Positions 53,962 through 64,000 of a stretch of 64,000 nt of DNA are shown in pieces. The notes beneath the pieces were generated by a model that worked only from the letters and a program-made list of their open reading frames with translations, was not told the origin of the DNA and made no database searches. The position numbers and the translations under genes were made by a program. Positions within the stretch are counted from its first letter, which is position 1; every line of letters begins with the position of its first letter. The stretch is from Pontibacter arcticus (lineage in GTDB: Bacteria; Bacteroidota; Bacteroidia; Cytophagales; Hymenobacteraceae). The stretch covers positions 64,501 to 128,500 of the forward strand of contig NZ_QMDV01000003.1 in the NCBI RefSeq assembly GCF_003284895.1, read 5' to 3'.

Positions 53962-55317
53962 TTAGAAAGAAATAGCGCCTTCTAGCATGATGCCATCAAA
54001 CTGGCCACCATTCCGGATATCAGTAGGTGCAAAACCTTTGTACTGCTGCTTTACATATTCTGCTTTGGCCACAATGTTTTTGGTTACAAACCAGCCGCCA
54101 CCGGCCTGCACTCTCTCCAGGGTTACATTATTGTTTTGTACTGTTGGAGCAGAAGCCAGAGGAGCAAGGCGGCCTTTCACCAGGTTGTAGCGGCCTGCCA
54201 CATAAAAGTTCTCGTTGCCACCGAAGCGGTATACCAGATCAGTTCCGAGTTGTTTCCAGGTACGGTTGCTTGGCTCATCTGTAGCGCCCACTCTGCCTTT
54301 GCCTCTGGCCTGCTCGAAGTTACCAAACAACTCCAACCCTCTGAACTTAACGAACGGGTTAATAACGAAAGCAGTTAAGCTGTTGGTGATGCCCGGGTTA
54401 ATATGGCCGGAAGTAAAGTTAGTGGCTGTAGTAACGGCTGCACCGCTGGCAACTCTGGCTGGCTCCATCACTAAAAAGTAACGTGAACCGGCGCGGTCGC
54501 CGCCATATAAGGTATTCCGAACAGAGCCGGCAGTTGTGTAAACAGAACCGGTCAGGCGTACGCGCAGGTCATCAGAAACCTGGCTGTCGTACCCAAGCTT
54601 GCCTATAAACGAAGGCTTGCGCTGCCCCGGGTTCTGAATCCCTCCCTGGATTTCTCCGCCGGTTACAGAGGCTAATGCCAGAAACCCTTTGTAATGATAA
54701 ATCGCCTCGGCGCCAATTTCGGTTGTGAACGCATCCATAATATAGTTGCCTACAAACGGGTTTTGCAACGCGTGTGCATTATCTGTTCTTCTAAAGTGTG
54801 CATCGCCGTAGTTAATTTCCATGTGGCCCACACGCACCGTCAGGTTCTGGAACAGGTTGTTTATTAAGGTGCTGTTCAGAAACTCCGCTTTGTCAATTTG
54901 AATGTAGCCACCTTTTACCCATGCTTCCGGGTGGTGCCTGGATGATAAATAAGTGATCAGGTTCAGACGGATACCATCGGCCAGCGCCACATCCAGGTTC
55001 AGGTTAGCGGAGGCCAAGTTAAAACCGTTTTCGATTGGCATCAACTCGTTCAGGTTTACTTCTGCGCCATTCTGGTTCTGGAAATTGGCAGTTGCGGTGT
55101 TTTTGTGCTGGAGCCCCTGAAACTGCTGGGCAAATCCGCCACCTAAGCGCACTTTTATACCATCAAACGGAATCGTATCTGCTTTGCTTGTTTCGAAAGT
55201 GTTCAGGCCGCGTTTATCGTATGGTCTCCAGTACTGCATATCGGAAAGCGTGATCTGGGCAAAAGAACTTAAGCTAAGGCCTAGCATCAGGCTTAAGGAA
55301 AGTATGGTTTTTTTCAT
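53962..55317 (-). CDS. Outer-membrane porin-like protein
   Basis: A 451-residue protein with signal peptide (MKKTILSLSLMLGLSLSSFA-Q). A long series of alternating strands typical of a large outer-membrane barrel follows: ASANLNLDVALADGIRLNL, VRVGHMEINYGDAHFRRTDN, NFYVAGRYNLVKGRLAPLAS and a final strand ending MLEGAISF with the C-terminal phenylalanine. No TonB plug or SusC/D features are seen. The family is unrecognised. It lies between two YceI-type genes and is presumably co-expressed with them. Confidence 0.78.
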   Translation of the reverse strand: MKKTILSLSLMLGLSLSSFAQITLSDMQYWRPYDKRGLNTFETSKADTIPFDGIKVRLGGGFAQQFQGLQHKNTATANFQNQNGAEVNLNELMPIENGFNLASANLNLDVALADGIRLNLITYLSSRHHPEAWVKGGYIQIDKAEFLNSTLINNLFQNLTVRVGHMEINYGDAHFRRTDNAHALQNPFVGNYIMDAFTTEIGAEAIYHYKGFLALASVTGGEIQGGIQNPGQRKPSFIGKLGYDSQVSDDLRVRLTGSVYTTAGSVRNTLYGGDRAGSRYFLVMEPARVASGAAVTTATNFTSGHINPGITNSLTAFVINPFVKFRGLELFGNFEQARGKGRVGATDEPSNRTWKQLGTDLVYRFGGNENFYVAGRYNLVKGRLAPLASAPTVQNNNVTLERVQAGGGWFVTKNIVAKAEYVKQQYKGFAPTDIRNGGQFDGIMLEGAISF

Positions 55318-55352
55318 GACGTTAAATTTTATATCCGTTGGAAGTAGTGTAG

Positions 55353-55940
55353 TTATTGGATGGCAGCCTGCTGAAAATTAACTTTGAAAAGCAGCGTCAG
55401 CTCGTTTCCTGTTTTAATGGTGCCCATCATGGCGGTTGGTGGCTTTATGTTGAAATCAGAAAACTTAATAGCCGCTTCTCCTGCCAGAGAGACCAATTCT
55501 CCATTTATACTTGTATCCACTGTAAAAACAACCGGTTTGGTAACGCCTGCAATGGTTAAGTTACCGGCTGCCTGCGCTTTTTTGCCGGACAGGTTTTTAA
55601 AAGATGTCAGCGTAAACTGGATATCTGCGTGCTTGTTTGTTTTGAGCGATTCGTAAGCAATTTCATCCATTTTACCTTTGCCGCTTTTCAGCGATTCGGC
55701 TTTCATAGTGATGCTCCCGGATTTTACATTTTTCAAGCCGGCACCTTCTACCAGCATTTCTGCCTTGCCTGTTGCCTGGGCAGACGACATTTCCCAGTCG
55801 TGTAAGGTCGATGTTCCTTTAACTGCAAGTACAGGCTTGCCGGCCAGGCGGTAAAGGTTCTGAGCCAGCAGGTGGTTTGTAACTCCTGATCCTAAAAGAA
55901 GGGTAAGTACAAACAAGAGCTTGGTGGTTACATGTGTCAT
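55353..55940 (-). CDS. YceI-family exported protein (first in cluster)
   Basis: A 195-residue protein with signal peptide (KLLFVLTLLLGSGVTNHLLA). A typical YceI domain follows: VKGTSTLHDWEMSSAQATG, ITMKAESLKSGKGKMDE, HADIQFTLTSFKNLSGKKAQ and VFTVDTSINGELVSLAGEA. YceI proteins are lipocalin-like barrels that bind polyisoprenoid lipids in the periplasm. The start at 55940 was chosen because the 15 codons before it are non-hydrophobic. It is the first gene of the YceI-barrel-YceI operon, 35 bases before the barrel gene. Confidence 0.85.
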   Translation of the reverse strand: MTHVTTKLLFVLTLLLGSGVTNHLLAQNLYRLAGKPVLAVKGTSTLHDWEMSSAQATGKAEMLVEGAGLKNVKSGSITMKAESLKSGKGKMDEIAYESLKTNKHADIQFTLTSFKNLSGKKAQAAGNLTIAGVTKPVVFTVDTSINGELVSLAGEAAIKFSDFNIKPPTAMMGTIKTGNELTLLFKVNFQQAAIQ

Positions 55941-56142
55941 GTGTATAGCGTTTAGTGCGTAGCCCGGCGGGCTTATTTGATACACAAAAGTAGGGTGCCC
56001 GAGCCGCCGGAATAATGATAAACAATTGCAGAAAAGATGATAAATGTTATGTTTCAGAGTTCCGGAAAAGTAAAAGGCAGGTAATTTCAGGGTGCTAAAA
56101 ACAGCGGAGTATAAAGTATAGAAAGAAGCTTAGTGCATAAAA

Positions 56143-56175
56143 AAAGGCCACCCGGATCAACTCCGGGTGGCCTTT
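56143..56175 (-). terminator. Terminator after the SDR gene
   Basis: AAAGGCCACCCGGA (56143-56156) pairs perfectly with 56162-56175; 5-base loop. On the minus strand it lies 19 bases after the stop and exits into seven Ts. Confidence 0.92.
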
Positions 56176-56194
56176 CTACTTTAAACGTCAACGG

Positions 56195-56983
56195 TTACTT
56201 TACTTCTTTCATTTGCGATTTCATCAGCATGGCCAGCATCGAATCCGGGAAAAGGTTACTGGAAGCGAAGTTAAGTTTGGCACCAAACGTAGGCAGTACG
56301 CGGGCATCGCCGTTCATCAGGCCTTTATACCCTTCTTCTGCTACAACCTTCGGATCGGCCAAATCGCCCTGCGCAATTTTGGTGTCCTCCATGTTGGCTA
56401 CATTAAAGAAATTGGTATCGGTAGCAGGCGGGCAAAGCAGTGTTATAGTTACACCCGTATCTTTCACTTCGTTCTGGATCGCTTCTGTAAACGAAAGTAT
56501 AAATGCCTTTGTAGCTGCATAAATAGCCTGTTTTGGGTTAGGCATAAACGAAACCACAGAGCCCACCTGCAGTATTTTACCTGACCTGCGCGCCACCATT
56601 TCTTTTAAGTATAACTTGGTGAGGTGTACCAGCGAGGCTACGTTTAACTGGATCATACCGAGTTCTTTTTGCAGATCGGTATCCACGAAAAGACCCGACT
56701 CGCCAAACCCAGCATCGTTTACCAATACATCAACCTGCAGGCCCAGGCGCTGCACTTCGGCATACAGTTGCTCCGGGCCTTGAGGCAAGCTCAGGTCACA
56801 GGGAATAACGGTGGTGCGGCTTTGCGGAAATTCGCGTTGCAGGGTCTGGGCAGCTTCGTCTAAATGAGAACCGTGGCGGGCAACCAGTATCACATGGTAA
56901 TTATCGCGCACAAAGCAACGGGCCAGTTCGAAACCAATGCCGCTCGAGGCACCGGTAATTAAAGCGTTTTTAGTTGTTTCCAT
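56195..56983 (-). CDS. Short-chain dehydrogenase/reductase (SDR) family oxidoreductase
   Basis: A 262-residue classical SDR with a Rossmann fold. TGASSGIGFELA binds the cofactor; NDAG-type text (VLVNDAGFGESG) and the catalytic Ser-Tyr-Lys set (VGSVVSFMPNPKQAIYAATKAF, with Y and K in YAATK) are all visible. The ARHG sequence after the second strand, with its arginine, suggests NADP preference. The substrate is unknown. It has its own strong terminator and is separated from nfi by 64 bases. Confidence 0.9.
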   Translation of the reverse strand: METTKNALITGASSGIGFELARCFVRDNYHVILVARHGSHLDEAAQTLQREFPQSRTTVIPCDLSLPQGPEQLYAEVQRLGLQVDVLVNDAGFGESGLFVDTDLQKELGMIQLNVASLVHLTKLYLKEMVARRSGKILQVGSVVSFMPNPKQAIYAATKAFILSFTEAIQNEVKDTGVTITLLCPPATDTNFFNVANMEDTKIAQGDLADPKVVAEEGYKGLMNGDARVLPTFGAKLNFASSNLFPDSMLAMLMKSQMKEVK

Positions 56984-57047
56984 AGAGGTTTTGGGTTTAT
57001 AAAGTATGTTTATAACTATACCGGTATGCTGCCAGAAAGTTCAGGCC

Positions 57048-57731
57048 TTATACTTCGCTTTTAAACACGGCGGCATAATGGTCGGCGAGGCGGGTAGGTT
57101 CGGGTAATTTATGTTTGAGGGCGCACTCCATCGCAATACGGGTGGCAGTTTCCTGATCTATCAGGTGTCCGGGAGATACAAATACAGGTTTTACGTTATC
57201 TTTCGTACGCAGCACATTAGCGATAACCTCCTCTTTATACACTAGCGGCGATATGGCTCCTTTGGTAATTTCAGGCTCTTTATACTTGCCCACCAGCACT
57301 TTTTTAGCAACGCCCATGGTTGGTTTGTTTAAGTGGATGCCCAGGTGCGTGGCAATGCCCAACCGTCGCGGATGCGAAATGCCGTGGCCGTCTACCATGA
57401 TCAGGTCGGGTTTTTGCTGCAGTTTTTTATATGCCTCCAGTACATTAGGCGCCTCCCTGAACGATAAGAAACCCGGAATGTAGGGCAATTGTACCGTGCC
57501 GTGGTGCCATACTTTTTCCAGCACTTCCATACTTGGGTAAGCCAGCAACACAAACACAGAAAGTATGGAATCCTCGCCGATAAAAGACGAATCGCAACCG
57601 GCAATCAGTTTCAGGTCGAAGTCGGGTTTTTGAAGTATGATTTGCGCCTGCATGTCGCGTTGCTGCTCGGTCAGTTTTTTCAGAATAGCCGGATCGGGCG
57701 CAGGGTAATCAAATCGTTTATAGTAAGCCAT
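57048..57731 (-). CDS. nfi: Endonuclease V
   Basis: A 227-residue repair nuclease that cuts near deaminated adenine (inosine) in DNA. The metal-binding residues are D47 (AGCDSSF), E93 (LSFREAP) and D114 (IMVDGHGISHPRRLG), and the strand-separating wedge is PYIPG (83-87). The full-length match to bacterial Nfi is clear. Its start abuts a long inverted repeat of TTTTGAATAACTG type. Confidence 0.94.
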   Translation of the reverse strand: MAYYKRFDYPAPDPAILKKLTEQQRDMQAQIILQKPDFDLKLIAGCDSSFIGEDSILSVFVLLAYPSMEVLEKVWHHGTVQLPYIPGFLSFREAPNVLEAYKKLQQKPDLIMVDGHGISHPRRLGIATHLGIHLNKPTMGVAKKVLVGKYKEPEITKGAISPLVYKEEVIANVLRTKDNVKPVFVSPGHLIDQETATRIAMECALKHKLPEPTRLADHYAAVFKSEV

Positions 57732-57733
57732 TA

Positions 57734-57843
57734 TTTAATTTTGAATAACTGAATTTTGAATAATTGAATTTCAAATTGTAGTTGATCATACGCAGTATTC
57801 ATCCTGATATTCAAAATTCAGTTATTCAAAATTCAAAATTAAA
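57734..57843. repeat. Long AT-rich inverted repeat between nfi and lipoprotein gene
   Basis: The left arm (57734-57762) is complementary to the right arm (57808-57843); the right arm has one extra 7-base unit, AATTCAAA-like. The unit sequence is of the ATTCAAAATTCA type. It fills the entire gap between the two minus-strand genes and could act as a terminator for the lipoprotein gene upstream of nfi. Confidence 0.7.
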
Positions 57844-57844
57844 C

Positions 57845-58489
57845 CTAAGCGCTGCACGGGTAAATGAGCTTGGCAAAGAGCAGGTACCAATTGCCGTCAG
57901 CAAAACCGAAATGAAACTCAAAAGAAGTTGCCGTATGCAGCACGGATTTCTGAACGTGCGGTAAAGTGGTTTTTATACGATCAACTTCAGCATCTGACAA
58001 GCTGGCGTAATACCAGTAGCCACTTTGCCTGAACTTAGCGGGGCCGGCTACAAAACAACCGTCTTTGCTGTAACCTGATTTCCCGGCTTCGTAATTCATT
58101 TCACCGCAATCAAATGCCGGCCATACTTCCGCAGTCAGGTTGCAGGTTTTGACTTCTTCGGCAACTGTAAAAAAGGACCTGCTCCGATACGTGCGCTTAA
58201 AATCTGAAATGACGGTTACGTGTGTCATTTTAGGCATGGCGCCCGACTGTTCTATTATCCAAAGGCCGTATTTTGGATGGATGAATAGGTTTATACTTGC
58301 CGTATCGGAAGTTTGCAGGGCAGTCAGGAAATCCTCAAAAGCGGTGGCAAAGTCGGCTGTATCGGGTTTAGTTATACTTTCCTGCGTTGATTGAGGTGCT
58401 TGCGGGCGTTCGGAATTCGCTGCGGCATCCGGTTGCGGCTTGTTGCAGGCTGCGCAAAGTATAAAAAGTATAAACAGCAGATTTCTCAT
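57845..58489 (-). CDS. Hypothetical lipoprotein
   Basis: A 214-residue protein with a lipoprotein signal (LLFILFILCAAC). A Pro/Gln/Ser/Thr-rich linker (about 17-45) is followed by a folded domain with FEDFLTALQTSDTASINLFI, GLWIIEQSGAMPKM and FHFGFADGNWYLLFAKLIY. The family was not recognised. The start at 58489 begins directly with the signal; an in-frame TTG five codons earlier is less likely. It may be co-transcribed with nfi across the AT-rich inverted repeat. Confidence 0.78.
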   Translation of the reverse strand: MRNLLFILFILCAACNKPQPDAAANSERPQAPQSTQESITKPDTADFATAFEDFLTALQTSDTASINLFIHPKYGLWIIEQSGAMPKMTHVTVISDFKRTYRSRSFFTVAEEVKTCNLTAEVWPAFDCGEMNYEAGKSGYSKDGCFVAGPAKFRQSGYWYYASLSDAEVDRIKTTLPHVQKSVLHTATSFEFHFGFADGNWYLLFAKLIYPCSA

Positions 58490-58629
58490 GGGAGTTGCTT
58501 TCAAACGTCCTACGTGTTGGCGGTTGTTAGGTGCAGCTCAGCAAGAACTTTAGCTACCTGCAGGCGTAAATTGAGAGGCTGCATTTCCCCGCAGCGAACA
58601 GGGGATCTACTTAATTTTAAATTACGATC

Positions 58630-59304
58630 ATGCCGGAATATACTTTCAATAACAGCGTTCAGATGGATGTGGAGAATGCCCAGCTTACAGGCGACCTGAT
58701 GATACCCGAAAACCCGAAGGGGCTGGTTATACTTTTGCAGGGCACCGGCCGAAATCGGAACAACCCGCGCAATATGTTTGTAGCCGAACATTTACAGCAC
58801 TCCCGATTTGCTACACTGCTGATAGATCTCCTTACGCCTGAAGAAAGCGCAGACCAGAACGCCCCTGCCATCACTTTGCTAACCGAACGCCTGATAAGCG
58901 CCGTGAACTGGTTGCAACAACACGACGAAACCAGGGATTTTAACATCGGGTTTTTCGGGGCAAGTACCGGAGCAGCCGTTGCGCTAAGTGCAGCCGCAGC
59001 GTTGGGCAGCGATATTGTAGGCGCAGTCGTTAGCCGCGGAGGCCGCCCAGATCTGGCAGATGCCGTTTTGCCTGATGTAGCATCACCCACCTTGCTGATT
59101 ATGGGAGGGAGAGATGAAGAAGTGCTTGATTTCAATAAGACAGCGCAGGACAGATTACAATGTATAAAAGACCTACAACTGGTACCCGATGCCACGCATT
59201 TATTTGAAGAACCCGGTGCCCTCGAAATGGCCGCCCAACTTGCCACCGATTGGTACCGCAAATACCTGGAGCCTAAAAAGCAGCACGCCTTGCGCCAGGA
59301 ATAA
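58630..59304 (+). CDS. Alpha/beta hydrolase (dienelactone hydrolase-like)
   Basis: A 224-residue serine hydrolase. The nucleophile elbow is GFFGASTGAAVAL (S112), followed by D162 (MGGRDEEVLD) and H190 (PDATHLFEEPG), giving a complete triad. There is no signal peptide, so it is cytoplasmic. The family includes esterases and phosphoribosyl-related hydrolases; the substrate is unknown. A terminator built from two opposite copies of the dispersed motif follows. Confidence 0.88.
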   Translation: MPEYTFNNSVQMDVENAQLTGDLMIPENPKGLVILLQGTGRNRNNPRNMFVAEHLQHSRFATLLIDLLTPEESADQNAPAITLLTERLISAVNWLQQHDETRDFNIGFFGASTGAAVALSAAAALGSDIVGAVVSRGGRPDLADAVLPDVASPTLLIMGGRDEEVLDFNKTAQDRLQCIKDLQLVPDATHLFEEPGALEMAAQLATDWYRKYLEPKKQHALRQE

Positions 59305-59319
59305 CAAGCTAATAGGAGA

Positions 59320-59370
59320 GCAGCAAAGTATAAATTTAAGATAACCTTCGTTTATACTTTGCTGCTTTTT
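59320..59370 (+). terminator. Terminator formed by opposite motif copies
   Basis: GCAGCAAAGTATAAA (59320-59334) pairs perfectly with TTTATACTTTGCTGC (59351-59365), followed by five Ts. The arms are CAGCAAAGTATAAA, the same sequence found at the ends of the inverted-repeat elements. Confidence 0.85.
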
Positions 59371-59494
59371 AAAGTATAAATCCGGGCTCTCATGCAACAC
59401 AAAAAAGTACGCAGCCAAGCTATACTTTCCGAAGCCGGGCTTGTATGAAGCTCAGGAAACCTGCTGCTACGCGCTCCATTATCAAAAAGACTCT

Positions 59495-59503
59495 TATATT
59501 TGT
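59495..59503 (+). promoter_or_regulatory. -7 promoter element for isocitrate dehydrogenase
   Basis: TATATTTGT matches TAnnTTTGY exactly, 60 bases before the ATG. Confidence 0.6.
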
Positions 59504-59551
59504 TACAGATACCTGTTACTGCCGCCTTTTGGAGTAGTAACATAGCTTTAA

Positions 59552-61792
<2,241 letters not shown>

Positions 61793-61814
61793 GTATAATC
61801 AAAGTATAAAAAGT

Positions 61815-61844
61815 AAAGGCTGCCTGAGAGATTGGGCAGCCTTT
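61815..61844 (+). terminator. Terminator after isocitrate dehydrogenase
   Basis: AAAGGCTGCC (61815-61824) pairs with GGCAGCCTTT (61835-61844), followed by three more Ts, 22 bases after the stop. Confidence 0.88.
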
Positions 61845-61943
61845 TTTATGAGTAAAGTTATCACAAATCTAGCGGGTACTCCGATTTCTAAATCCTCCAC
61901 ATGCCGCAAGTTTAGCGTTAGTGCAACTTGTGGCTACCCATGA

Positions 61944-62047
61944 TGCCAGTTTGTAACTGGCATACTAATCAAAATCCATACTTTCGCCAGTTACAAACTG
62001 GCACCAATCTCAACCACCAGTTACCGCTTCGCTCAAACTGGCGGTAT
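61944..62047. repeat. REP-like palindromes left of the broken RAYT
   Basis: Three related units: a palindrome ATGCCAGTTTGTAACTGGCAT near 61944-61964 (here split by its centre), a half-unit CGCCAGTTACAAACTGGCA near 61985-62003, and a longer unit near 62020-62047 with CCACCAGTTACCGCTTCGC. They match the style of the flanks of the intact RAYT at 49551. Confidence 0.65.
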
Positions 62048-62063
62048 GTTCGTATAGCATACC

Positions 62064-62613
62064 ATGAGCCGAAACTATAAGATCAGCGACCAGAGTAAAC
62101 TACATTTTATTTCGTTTGCCACTGTAAACTGGATAGATGTATTAACCAGACCGGCCTACAAAGATATTATAGTTGACAGCCTGAATTATTGCATTCAGAA
62201 CAAAGGATTGGAAGTATACGGCTTGGTGCATCATGTCTAACCACATTCATCTGATCATCGGCTCTGAAACTGAAAACCAATCCGGCATTATCCGCGACCT
62301 GAAAAAACATACTTCCAAAACAATAGTAAAGGCCATTGCCGATAACCCCCAGGAAAGCCGCAAAGAATGGATGCTCTGGATGTTTAAGCGTGCAGGAAAG
62401 CGCAATATTAATAATAAGGATTTCCAGTTCTGGCAGCAGCACAACCAACCTATCGAGCTAAACTCAAATTTCCTGATAGAGCAGAAGCTTACTTATATTC
62501 ATAACAACCCAGTAGAAGCTGGTATTATATGGGAGCCAAAGGATTATCCTTATAGTAGAGCAATAGATTATACAGGAGGAAAAGGAATGGTAGATGTTAT
62601 ACTTCTAAGTTGA
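62064..62613 (+). pseudogene. Frameshifted REP-associated tyrosine transposase
   Basis: This is a relative of the intact RAYT at 49551-50102. The first frame runs MSRNYKISDQSKLHF to LEVYGLVHHV and then hits a stop. The second frame supplies the WCIMSNHIHLIIG HUH motif and the catalytic-tyrosine region LTYIHNNPVEAGI. Comparison with the intact copy at the WCIM segment shows one extra base around 62219-62223. The two frames together match the intact protein end to end, so the gene was lost by a single-base insertion. A programmed frameshift is possible but not supported by a slippery sequence. Confidence 0.85.
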
Positions 62614-62616
62614 TAA

Positions 62617-62637
62617 ATGCCAGTTACAAACTGGCAT
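62617..62637. repeat. REP-like palindrome right of the broken RAYT
   Basis: The unit ATGCCAGTTACAAACTGGC plus two bases forms a near-perfect palindrome 4 bases after the end of the frameshifted RAYT. It is the same unit as at 61944-61964. Confidence 0.65.
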
Positions 62638-62714
62638 CATGTAGAGGGCATGTAGAGGATTTTTCAGGTTAGTACGAGCTACAAGTCTGCACCAGCAAAA
62701 GGTATTTACAAGAT

Positions 62715-62775
62715 TCAAAGTATAAACAAGAAGCGGCAGCCAAAGTATGGCTGCCGCTTCTTGTTTATACTTTGA
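62715..62775 (-). terminator. 28-bp perfect hairpin downstream of the M28 peptidase
   Basis: A 28-bp perfect stem (62715-62742 with 62748-62775) and a 5-base loop AAGTA. The core is AAGCGGCAGCC and the outer arms are CAAAGTATAAAC. It is the longest perfect stem in the window. On the minus strand it lies 122 bases after the peptidase stop, rather far for a terminator. Confidence 0.6.
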
Positions 62776-62897
62776 AATTCAATATGATGCTCAAACAACT
62801 AAATTACTGCAAGCCAGTCAAACAGCATTTATTGGTCAGTTAAACCAACAAGCTTTTGTAGCAAGCTATACTTTAAAAACAAAGTATAAAATATATG

Positions 62898-64000
62898 CTA
62901 ACGCACGCCTACATTAGCGCCCTTATCAACGGCAGGGCGGGCAGGCGTATCGGAAACAGCCCAGCCAGTGGCGTACATCCATTGCGTCATCTTGGTCAGC
63001 TTTTCGATATCGATTTTCTCGGCTTCATCGCCTGGTGTATGGTAATCTGGGTGAAGAAGCGTGGTAAAGAAGAGTGCTGGAATACCGGCTTGTGCATACG
63101 GAAGGTGGTCGCTGCGGTAATACCAGCGCTCGGGGTGGCTGGCCTGGTCCCATTTGGTATCGAGCTTGAACTTGGTGAGTTGCTGGTTGGCATTAAGGGC
63201 CATATTTACCAGTTGCTCAGAGTTACGATGCGGCAGAATAGATCCCAATAAGGCAGCAGAATCCGGTGCGTTTCTGCCGATCATATCAGCATTTAAAACG
63301 GCTACAATAGACTCCTTTTTTACCGTAGGCTGCTGCACATAAAACCTGGACCCGTACAGGCCACGCTCTTCGGCACCATGCCACACAAACAAGGCGCTTC
63401 TTTTGCCGGGTTTCTGTACCCAGGCCCTGCCGATAGCCAGGAGCGCAACACTTACTGTCGCATTGTCGTCGGCCCCATTCCAGATAGAGTCGCCGGCTAC
63501 AGGTATGCCTACGCCATCGTGGTCGTGGTGGCTGCTGAACAGCACGTGTTCCTGTTTTAAAGTTTTATCCGTACCGGACGCTATGGCTATTACATTTACA
63601 GACGGGTACGTATAACTATCGGCCCTGAGGTGCGCTGCTATCTTCGCATTGGGTTGCTGTAAGTCGCTTGCCCAGGCTTGTCGAACAAGTATAACGGGTG
63701 CGGCATCCAGATTTGGCGCCGGAGCCGTACCTTCCAGTTGATAGATTCCTTCTTCCATAGCATGGCCAAAAAAGTTGGCATCAGCCTCGGTTTTAGAGTC
63801 GGTAACCAGAAAAATAGCTGCAACACCCTGCCGTTTTAAGATATCCGTCTGTTGCCTGAGCGCAGACAAAACATAACGGTATGTCCATAAACTCATGCCT
63901 TTGGCCGGAAGCTTTGCTGGGGGCAACAGGTGCATCGCTACTGTTTTGCCTTTTAAACTTGCCGTTGTATCGGCCATACTTTTCAGCCACATAACAGGTG
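62898..64000 (-). CDS. M28-family zinc peptidase (5' end beyond window)
   Basis: The C-terminal 367 codons of an M28 metallopeptidase; the frame stays open to the window end. An N-terminal PA-like insert (KRQGVAAIFLVTD, YPSVNVIAI) precedes the catalytic domain. The five metal ligands are visible: H in SSHHDHDG, D in NGADDNAT, E in HGAEERGLYG, D in VLNADMIGRN and H in DYHTPGDEAE. Family enzymes are exported aminopeptidases or carboxypeptidases. The signal peptide and the true start lie outside the window. Confidence 0.88.
   Translation of the reverse strand, partial: PVMWLKSMADTTASLKGKTVAMHLLPPAKLPAKGMSLWTYRYVLSALRQQTDILKRQGVAAIFLVTDSKTEADANFFGHAMEEGIYQLEGTAPAPNLDAAPVILVRQAWASDLQQPNAKIAAHLRADSYTYPSVNVIAIASGTDKTLKQEHVLFSSHHDHDGVGIPVAGDSIWNGADDNATVSVALLAIGRAWVQKPGKRSALFVWHGAEERGLYGSRFYVQQPTVKKESIVAVLNADMIGRNAPDSAALLGSILPHRNSEQLVNMALNANQQLTKFKLDTKWDQASHPERWYYRSDHLPYAQAGIPALFFTTLLHPDYHTPGDEAEKIDIEKLTKMTQWMYATGWAVSDTPARPAVDKGANVGVR

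Noticed and set aside
62233..62613. Treating the second half of the broken RAYT as a separate 126-residue gene
   Set aside because: Its start lies inside the HUH motif region, and the preceding frame encodes exactly the missing N-terminal part, so this is one frameshifted gene.

Overview
The window is chromosomal DNA of a member of the Bacteroidota, most likely the order Cytophagales, family Hymenobacteraceae (Pontibacter or a close relative). This is inferred from protein content, from promoters matching the Bacteroidota -7 element TAnnTTTGY, and from extreme repetition of the motif AAGTATAAA/TTTATACTT. No species can be named from the sequence alone. GC is moderate (roughly 45-50%), except for one clearly AT-rich gene at 7961-8716. 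No rRNA, tRNA, CRISPR array or prophage was seen.

Layout. 1-6.2 kb: the end of an amidohydrolase gene, class I fructose-bisphosphate aldolase, accD, two tandem glycine-zipper/OmpA lipoproteins and a DUF2238 membrane protein. 6.3-13.98 kb: metallo-beta-lactamase-fold hydrolase, endonuclease III-like glycosylase, an AT-rich gene beside an attC-like hairpin, LD-carboxypeptidase, AbgT transporter, outer-membrane barrel, radical SAM protein and gamma-carbonic anhydrase. 13.98-24.4 kb: CNNM/CorC transporter, DsbD, superoxide dismutase, TadA-like deaminase, aspS and GNAT acetyltransferase, with two related inverted-repeat elements at 13988-14352 and 21405-21859.

24.4-39.7 kb: a complete set of respiratory complex I genes (nuoA-N) on the minus strand. 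A guanidinium-exporter-type SMR gene sits between nuoF and nuoG. An opposite-strand lipoprotein gene sits between nuoJ and nuoK. A minus-strand terminator follows nuoJ and a consensus promoter precedes nuoK, so the cluster looks like two transcription units, nuoA-J and nuoK-N. NuoG is a short form without the molybdopterin-like domain.

39.8-64 kb: proline catabolism (pruA), YjjG nucleotidase, ArsR regulator, a non-pumping NADH dehydrogenase (a second NADH entry point beside complex I), M1 peptidase, HupE/UreJ-like protein, DUF4142 lipoprotein, clpB, a YceI-barrel-YceI operon, SDR, endonuclease V, an alpha/beta hydrolase, monomeric NADP-isocitrate dehydrogenase and an M28 peptidase cut by the window end. 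Two REP-associated tyrosine transposase loci lie here: one intact (49551-50102) and one frameshifted (62064-62613), each flanked by its own palindromes.

The most unusual feature is the dispersed AAGTATAAA motif. By eye it occurs well over a hundred times on both strands, in coding and non-coding DNA, in terminator stems and at the ends of the repeat elements. Other candidates for follow-up are the inverted-repeat element family and the attC-like cassette.
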